Assembly: GCA_022013615.1 (NCBI GenBank)
Contig: JAKLQB010000707.1
Span: 1 to 19,526, forward strand
DNA length: 19,526 nucleotides
Direction: 5' to 3'
From: Desulfobacterales bacterium
GTDB taxonomy: Bacteria > Desulfobacterota > DSM-4660 > Desulfatiglandales > Desulfatiglandaceae
The notes under the pieces: model-generated
The model's input: the letters and a program-made list of their open reading frames with translations, nothing else
What the model was told of the DNA's origin: nothing
Database searches by the model: none
Part shown: positions 14,878 to 19,526 of the stretch, one piece after another
Numbering within the stretch: position 1 is the stretch's first letter
Layout: every line of letters starts with the position of its first letter
Program-made: the position numbers and the translations under genes

Positions 14878-17800
14878 GACGCTTTACTTTCTCGTGTAGC
14901 TTGCGGAGGCGTGCACCCAACACCCTGCAAATATGAAGGGCAATCTGGGGGTATTCCCTTACAATTTCTGCAAATTCCCGCTTATGGAGCATCAAAAGGC
15001 GGGTCTCTTTTTGCGTATGGATCGTCGCAGAACGTGGTATGTCTTCAAAAAGGGCCATTTCGCCAAAATAATCTCCAGCGCTGATTCGGTCTAGTTCAAT
15101 TTCATTGCCTTGCTCCTGGCCTTTATTGACAGATACTTCGCCTTCAATCATGAGATACATGGTCTCTCCAGGGTCACCCTCTTTGATCACAGTCTCGCCA
15201 GGCTGAAATACGACCTCTTCTGTGACAGATGCCACTGCCGCAAGCTCTGTTATAGAGAGCCCTTCAAATATCTGAATCCTCCTTAAATGCAGAATCTTGT
15301 CAGGGATACTGATTTCTGTTCCCATTCTACCCTCCTTTTTTACAGGACGATCCTGTTTCATATCAAAGACGCATTGAGCCATTTGACAAATATAAACGTT
15401 TTTGGACCCGGTTAGGTCCTCAACGGCTTTCTTGACCACCTCATCGGCCCCTTGATGAGAGACTAAATAAAGCGTCAAAACAACCGTGACCCAGTTCTGT
15501 TTGGCAAGAAGGTGGGGGTATATGGCAGCCGGATCAGAATCAAAATTAGGCAATTTAAACTTTTTTCTGCCCACGGCCAAACACTGGGATGGGGGAAGGT
15601 CTTCCAGAAGGGGCATCATGATTCTCGACAAAGAAGGGTCTAACAAATCATCCAGGGCTTCGAGGCTGTTTGATCTCTGACGGAGATCGGCTGACGAAAT
15701 ACCCCTCCAAATTGTCTTCGTCTGACCGGAACGATCCTGTGTGGCCAGCACCCTTAAAGCGTTTTCAAGACGCCCTTTGCTTTTCTGTTCCAGGTGGTCC
15801 AGAAGCAAGTCTCTCTCCCGGCTCTCAGGAAGAAGACGGAGGGCCTCTGCCTCGGCCATGTTTCTGTAACTTCTTTCAAGCTGGAAACGAGCGGCCCGGA
15901 AGACATCCAAATTCTTTATGTCCATGGATTCCAACAAATAGAAGAGGCCATCCCGGACCTTACGCCGTGGTATAGTGAGGGATTCAACGAGCAGTTGAGC
16001 GTTCTGGTAGGAGGAACTTTCAAGTCTGTGTTTTGCTTTTTCATGGACGCGATTTGAAGGGTCATTCAAAAGGTCAATCACTGTTCTCAAGCCGTCATCA
16101 TCCTCTATTTCAAACGCCTCAAGGGCTGCCATGCGTACAGATTCCATGGGATGAGAAAGGTAGGTATGAGCCAAAGTATTCATATCAGGGGCCCCAAGTC
16201 GGTTAAGGCCTGCCAGGACAAATGGGAGGATAGGGCCATTCTTTTCCGCGGCCAGCATCTTTTCCAGCCGGGAAATGTAAGTATCCTCTCCTGACTCTCC
16301 GGCAGCAATGACGCCTGCCTTTCTCTCGGTAATATCATCTTCATCAAGCCAGGTATCAATAATTTTCCTGTACTTTTCAGGATCTTGCTGATAGAGGCCT
16401 GTGACCGCATAGGCCTTGACTTCAGGATACTTTGTGGTTTTAAAGACTTCCGTTTCAAAATCGGATGAAAGGCCGGAATCAAGCAGGTTTGCGGCCTTGA
16501 CAAGGGCAGCCATGAGATCCTGCCTGCCTGGTTCGACCAACTCCCTAAATACCCTGACAGCCTCATCCCCTGCCTGTGGCGAGAGCATAGAGAGAAGTTC
16601 AATTTTGGTCATGTTCCCCTGGTTTTTAAGGGTGGAAAGAATATAGCTGTCCAGCCCTTGCACCCCCAGCGACTTGAGCAAACGGGCATACCACAGGCAG
16701 TCATTACCCCGGGCAGACAAAAAGGCCTGAACCAACTGGTCCTGCACTTTTTTGTCATTGAAGACGTGACCAACGTCCTTGTCTTCCAGGGACTTGAGGT
16801 CCAGCATATTCCTGGATATCAAGTCGAGCAGAATTTTCGAGTACCCTCTCTTGAGAAAAAAAGTTGTGATGATCCATCCCCCCACAAAGATCATCGCCAC
16901 AAGGGAAAGGTACCTGGGATTGACGAGTCCCTCCGAAAGCATGATGAATCCCGCGCCCATAAGTACCCCAATCCGCACCACGGTCCCCCTTAAAAACGGC
17001 CTGATCACGTTCCTGTAAGATTCCGGAAAAAGGCCCATCAGTATGTTGGTGGCAGGGACATTCATGGTGGTTCTCAAAACATTGGTAGATGTCCTTGCAT
17101 ACATGGCCGAAAACAGATCAAAGCGCAACAACAAGGCGATAAATGCAAACATGTAGTTAATAGGATGAAACATAAGGGCAACCGGTAGTCCCCATCGGCC
17201 ATATAGCCTTCCCACGAACAGAAGGATTAGCAGACTGATGACATTCATGGCACCCCGAAAGTAACCGAAGAATTGGATCATAAGACCTTCAGTCGCGAAA
17301 CTCTGGTCAATAGCATAATTGAACTGGTAATTCATGATGGGGATCACCACATTGGGCATAAGGGTCAGCATAATCAGAATTTTTACCAGCCTGGATTCCT
17401 TGATAAGAGGAATAACCTTCTTAAATTCCTGTGCGATTGAAGTTCGTGATTTTCTTTTTTTAGGATCTTTGTCCGATAGCAGTAAGGTTGGGAAACGAGC
17501 CCCCATCCTTATCACGGCTACAGCGCCCAGCATGGTGGTGCCAAGATAGGCCAGCATCAGGTTGTCCAAAGCCATGGCCCTGGCCAGGAAAGGGGTCCCG
17601 AAACTGCCGATGATACTGCCAAGGACCCCGCCCGCCGTGATCAGTGGGAAAAGGCGTTTTGACTGTCTGGTATTGAAAAGGTCATTTACCAGGTTATAGA
17701 AAACGAGTGAGAGCAAGACCTCATATTGGGTCTTCAGGATAAACAGCAGGGGATAGAGAAGATCAAAGCCGAGAGGGATAACAAAGTAGAGACCTCCCAC

Positions 17801-18082
17801 CGAAATTCCGCAAAATATAAACAGGAATTTGAGGAGACGATTTGCTGGAAGCCGGATCATAATCCCGGCTATAAATCCCATGATCACAAAGGCAAGTATG
17901 GAATTGACTATATAGACAATAGGCAGGTACTCCACTCCGAACCTCTTCAAAAAAGCGGTCTCTGCAAAATTATTGAACAGGATGCTGGAGGTGCGGATGA
18001 GAAAATAAAGAACTGCAGACCAGAGAAACAATTCTCTTTCATCTTGGTAGATATTGAGCCATTTGCTCAAAAGTTTAGTCAT
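14867..18082 (-). CDS. NTT/MFS-like transporter fused to HEAT repeats and a cyclic-nucleotide-binding domain
   Basis: The 1071-residue inner-membrane protein has three parts. Residues 1 to about 420 contain roughly 12 hydrophobic segments, with features such as NLVNDLFNTRQSKRLFPLITAGGVLGSIIGS seen in bacterial relatives of the ATP:ADP antiporters (NTT/TLC). Residues about 430-900 are helical HEAT-type repeats (KAYAVTGLYQQDPEKYRK, ERKAGVIAAGESGEDTYI, VRMAALEAFEIEDDDGLR). Residues about 929-1071 form a CAP_ED domain with FQPGETVIKEGDPGETMYLMIEGEV and a phosphate-binding cassette FGEMALFEDIPRSAT (1006-1020) that keeps the nucleotide-phosphate arginine R1017. Binding of cAMP or another nucleotide is plausible; whether the membrane part transports nucleotides is unknown. 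The ATG has AAGG 8 nt upstream. It follows hutH by 46 bp and overlaps the next gene by 11 bp. Confidence 0.87.
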   Translation of the reverse strand: MTKLLSKWLNIYQDERELFLWSAVLYFLIRTSSILFNNFAETAFLKRFGVEYLPIVYIVNSILAFVIMGFIAGIMIRLPANRLLKFLFIFCGISVGGLYFVIPLGFDLLYPLLFILKTQYEVLLSLVFYNLVNDLFNTRQSKRLFPLITAGGVLGSIIGSFGTPFLARAMALDNLMLAYLGTTMLGAVAVIRMGARFPTLLLSDKDPKKRKSRTSIAQEFKKVIPLIKESRLVKILIMLTLMPNVVIPIMNYQFNYAIDQSFATEGLMIQFFGYFRGAMNVISLLILLFVGRLYGRWGLPVALMFHPINYMFAFIALLLRFDLFSAMYARTSTNVLRTTMNVPATNILMGLFPESYRNVIRPFLRGTVVRIGVLMGAGFIMLSEGLVNPRYLSLVAMIFVGGWIITTFFLKRGYSKILLDLISRNMLDLKSLEDKDVGHVFNDKKVQDQLVQAFLSARGNDCLWYARLLKSLGVQGLDSYILSTLKNQGNMTKIELLSMLSPQAGDEAVRVFRELVEPGRQDLMAALVKAANLLDSGLSSDFETEVFKTTKYPEVKAYAVTGLYQQDPEKYRKIIDTWLDEDDITERKAGVIAAGESGEDTYISRLEKMLAAEKNGPILPFVLAGLNRLGAPDMNTLAHTYLSHPMESVRMAALEAFEIEDDDGLRTVIDLLNDPSNRVHEKAKHRLESSSYQNAQLLVESLTIPRRKVRDGLFYLLESMDIKNLDVFRAARFQLERSYRNMAEAEALRLLPESRERDLLLDHLEQKSKGRLENALRVLATQDRSGQTKTIWRGISSADLRQRSNSLEALDDLLDPSLSRIMMPLLEDLPPSQCLAVGRKKFKLPNFDSDPAAIYPHLLAKQNWVTVVLTLYLVSHQGADEVVKKAVEDLTGSKNVYICQMAQCVFDMKQDRPVKKEGRMGTEISIPDKILHLRRIQIFEGLSITELAAVASVTEEVVFQPGETVIKEGDPGETMYLMIEGEVSVNKGQEQGNEIELDRISAGDYFGEMALFEDIPRSATIHTQKETRLLMLHKREFAEIVREYPQIALHICRVLGARLRKLHEKVKRHEK

Positions 18083-18128
18083 CAGGTACCCTTATTTCGC
18101 TATGATAAAGGATTTCTGCTTTAAACAT

Positions 18129-19526
18129 TTATTCAAGCTTTCCGGCAACTTTTTCGACCTCTTCGATAATCTTCCCGCTTCTCATAAGGTGCATCATGGC
18201 CTCGATATCTTTTGAAAGAACTCGGTCTTTGTCCAGATGGGGAATGGCATCTCGTATAGCCTTATAAGCCATTAAAGTTCCTTCCCCTGGCTTTATGTTT
18301 GTGAAAAGATCCATGGCCTGAGCACCGCAAAGCAGCTCGATGGCGATAACATTTTCCGTGTTTTTAACGACTTCCATGCATTTCCTGGCTGAGATGGTTC
18401 CCATGGACACGTGATCCTCCTTGTTTGCCGATGTTGGAATAGAATCCACGCAGGCTGGATGGGAAAGAACCTTGTTTTCTGAGACCAGGGCAGCGGCTGT
18501 GTACTGGGCAATCATGAATCCGGAATTGAGGCCTCCGTCGCTTACGAGAAACGCTGGAAGGCCGCTCAATTTCGGGTTTACAAGCCGCTCAATGCGCCGC
18601 TCTGAAATATTCGCCAGTTCTGAAACGGCCATACAGAGAAAATCCATTGCAAGGGCCACGGGCTGCCCGTGGAAATTGCCACCGAGCAGGAACTCTTCCG
18701 ACTCAGGGAAAAAAAGTGGGTTATTTGTGGAGGAATTCATCTCTGTTTCCACGACATTTAAAGCGTAGTTGATAGCGTCCTTGCTTGCGCCGTGTACTTG
18801 AGGGGAACAGCGCAGGGTATATGCATCCTGTACCCGGGAACAGTCTTTGTGTGCGGAGATGATTTCGCTGTTTTGGGTGATCCGACCCATATTGTCAGCG
18901 GCTGCGGCCTGTCCCGGGTGAGGGCGTACCCGATGGATTCTCGGATCGAATTCAGTCCTGCTCCCCATGAGAACTTCGAGGCTCATGGCAGCGGCAATAT
19001 CAGACATTTTAGCAAGTTTCAAAGAATCGTACACCGCAAGCCCACCGATGCCAGTCATTACCTGGGTGCCGTTCACCAGTGCGAGGCCCTCTCCTGCTTC
19101 CAACTGAATGGGCTTCATGCCGCATTTTCTCAAGGCCTCCATTCCGGAAATTCTCTGGTCTTTGTAGAAAGCCTCCCCCTGGCCTATCAGAACCAGACAA
19201 AGATGTGCCAGAGGCGCAAGATCACCGCTTGCCCCAACAGATCCCTTCTCAGGTACTATGGGGCAGATACCCCGGTTTAGAATCTTTATAAGGTGGTTGA
19301 CTGTTTCCAGCCGAATGCCCGAATGCCCCCTTGCCAGATCCTTGACACGAAGGGCCATGACAGCCCGAACCGTCTCTTTGTCCAGGGGGTTTCCCACACC
19401 GGCCGCGTGACTCATGAGTATATTTTTCTGAAGTTGCCAGGTATCTTCCTTAGAGATAATTACATCGCTCAGTGCGCCAAAGCCTGTTGTGACACCATAT
19501 ATAATTTTTTCTTCCTGGACCCAGTG
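18129..19526 (-). CDS. hutH: Histidine ammonia-lyase, N-terminus beyond the right edge
   Basis: The frame is open to the last base and encodes IIYGVTTGFGALSD there, the YGxxTGFG motif of the family, so the apparent ATG at 19415 is internal. The visible 465 residues lack only about 45 from the start, if it has the usual length of about 510. The A-S-G triplet that cyclises into the MIO cofactor is in GSVGASGDLAPLAH. Other marks are QKNILMSHAAGVG, ALVNGTQ, QDAYTLRCSPQVHG, NSSTNNPLF, GGNFHGQP and SANKEDHVSMGT. The Ser-His pair in MSHAAGVG is the form found in histidine ammonia-lyases, whereas tyrosine and phenylalanine lyases have His-Leu or Phe-Leu. The reaction is histidine to urocanate plus ammonia. 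No other hut gene is in view. An aminomutase of the same fold is a weaker alternative. Confidence 0.92.
   Translation of the reverse strand, partial: HWVQEEKIIYGVTTGFGALSDVIISKEDTWQLQKNILMSHAAGVGNPLDKETVRAVMALRVKDLARGHSGIRLETVNHLIKILNRGICPIVPEKGSVGASGDLAPLAHLCLVLIGQGEAFYKDQRISGMEALRKCGMKPIQLEAGEGLALVNGTQVMTGIGGLAVYDSLKLAKMSDIAAAMSLEVLMGSRTEFDPRIHRVRPHPGQAAAADNMGRITQNSEIISAHKDCSRVQDAYTLRCSPQVHGASKDAINYALNVVETEMNSSTNNPLFFPESEEFLLGGNFHGQPVALAMDFLCMAVSELANISERRIERLVNPKLSGLPAFLVSDGGLNSGFMIAQYTAAALVSENKVLSHPACVDSIPTSANKEDHVSMGTISARKCMEVVKNTENVIAIELLCGAQAMDLFTNIKPGEGTLMAYKAIRDAIPHLDKDRVLSKDIEAMMHLMRSGKIIEEVEKVAGKLE

Noticed and set aside
16180..16602. Minus-strand 140-codon frame inside the transporter/HEAT/cNMP gene
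   Set aside because: It overlaps the HEAT-repeat region in another frame and shows no recognisable motif; the main frame is continuous and structured.
19413..19415. ATG as the start of the histidine ammonia-lyase
   Set aside because: The same frame upstream encodes YGVTTGFG, a core motif of the family, up to the window edge, so this methionine is internal.

Overview
The window looks like a chromosomal stretch from a Gram-negative bacterium. Two proteins have Sec signal peptides for the periplasm, and one large protein is an ADP/ATP-carrier-like membrane protein with HEAT repeats and a cyclic-nucleotide-binding domain. Intergenic gaps are full of short palindromic or MITE-like repeats. I associate this mix with Desulfobacterota ('deltaproteobacteria'), but that is an impression from pattern, not a proof. 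No rRNA, tRNA or CRISPR array was seen.

Layout, left to right. 1-1530 (+): a 5'-truncated exported FG-GAP/VCBS protein whose last part is in a different frame (one-base deletion near 1345). 1537-2138: a compact cassette with inverted terminal repeats around a GxxExxY (PDDEXK_3) gene on the minus strand; a 14-bp hairpin covers that gene's Shine-Dalgarno. 2149-3045 (-): a periplasmic formylglycine-generating-enzyme/SUMF1-fold protein without the usual cysteine pair. 3145-9052 (-): a complete oligopeptide ABC importer, transcribed in the order binding protein, permease B, permease C, ATPase D, ATPase F. Its A/B and B/C junctions contain palindromic repeats. 9058-10056 (-): a GshB-like ATP-grasp ligase joined to the binding-protein gene (the latter's Shine-Dalgarno lies inside the ligase gene's end). 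10057-10628: a 572-bp repeat-rich gap.

10629-18082 (-) holds a PP-loop protein with an SGGIDS motif and a zinc-type cysteine cluster, a RimK-like ATP-grasp ligase, a protein that joins a B12-binding/radical-SAM-like scaffold without the iron-sulfur cysteines to a C-terminal GNAT acetyltransferase, and a 1071-residue NTT-like transporter/HEAT/cNMP-binding fusion. 18129-19526 (-) is a histidine ammonia-lyase (hutH) running off the right edge.

How they may work together. Two different amide-forming ATP-grasp ligases, a PP-loop adenylating enzyme, a GNAT domain and a peptide importer in one same-strand block look like a pathway that makes or remodels a small acylated peptide or amide. N-acetylglutaminylglutamine amide synthesis uses the same kinds of chemistry (GNAT, ATP-grasp, PP-loop amidation) with different protein architectures, so it is an analogy only. 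The product, the substrates and whether the block is one operon are not shown by the sequence; the 572-bp and 224-bp gaps leave room for separate transcripts.
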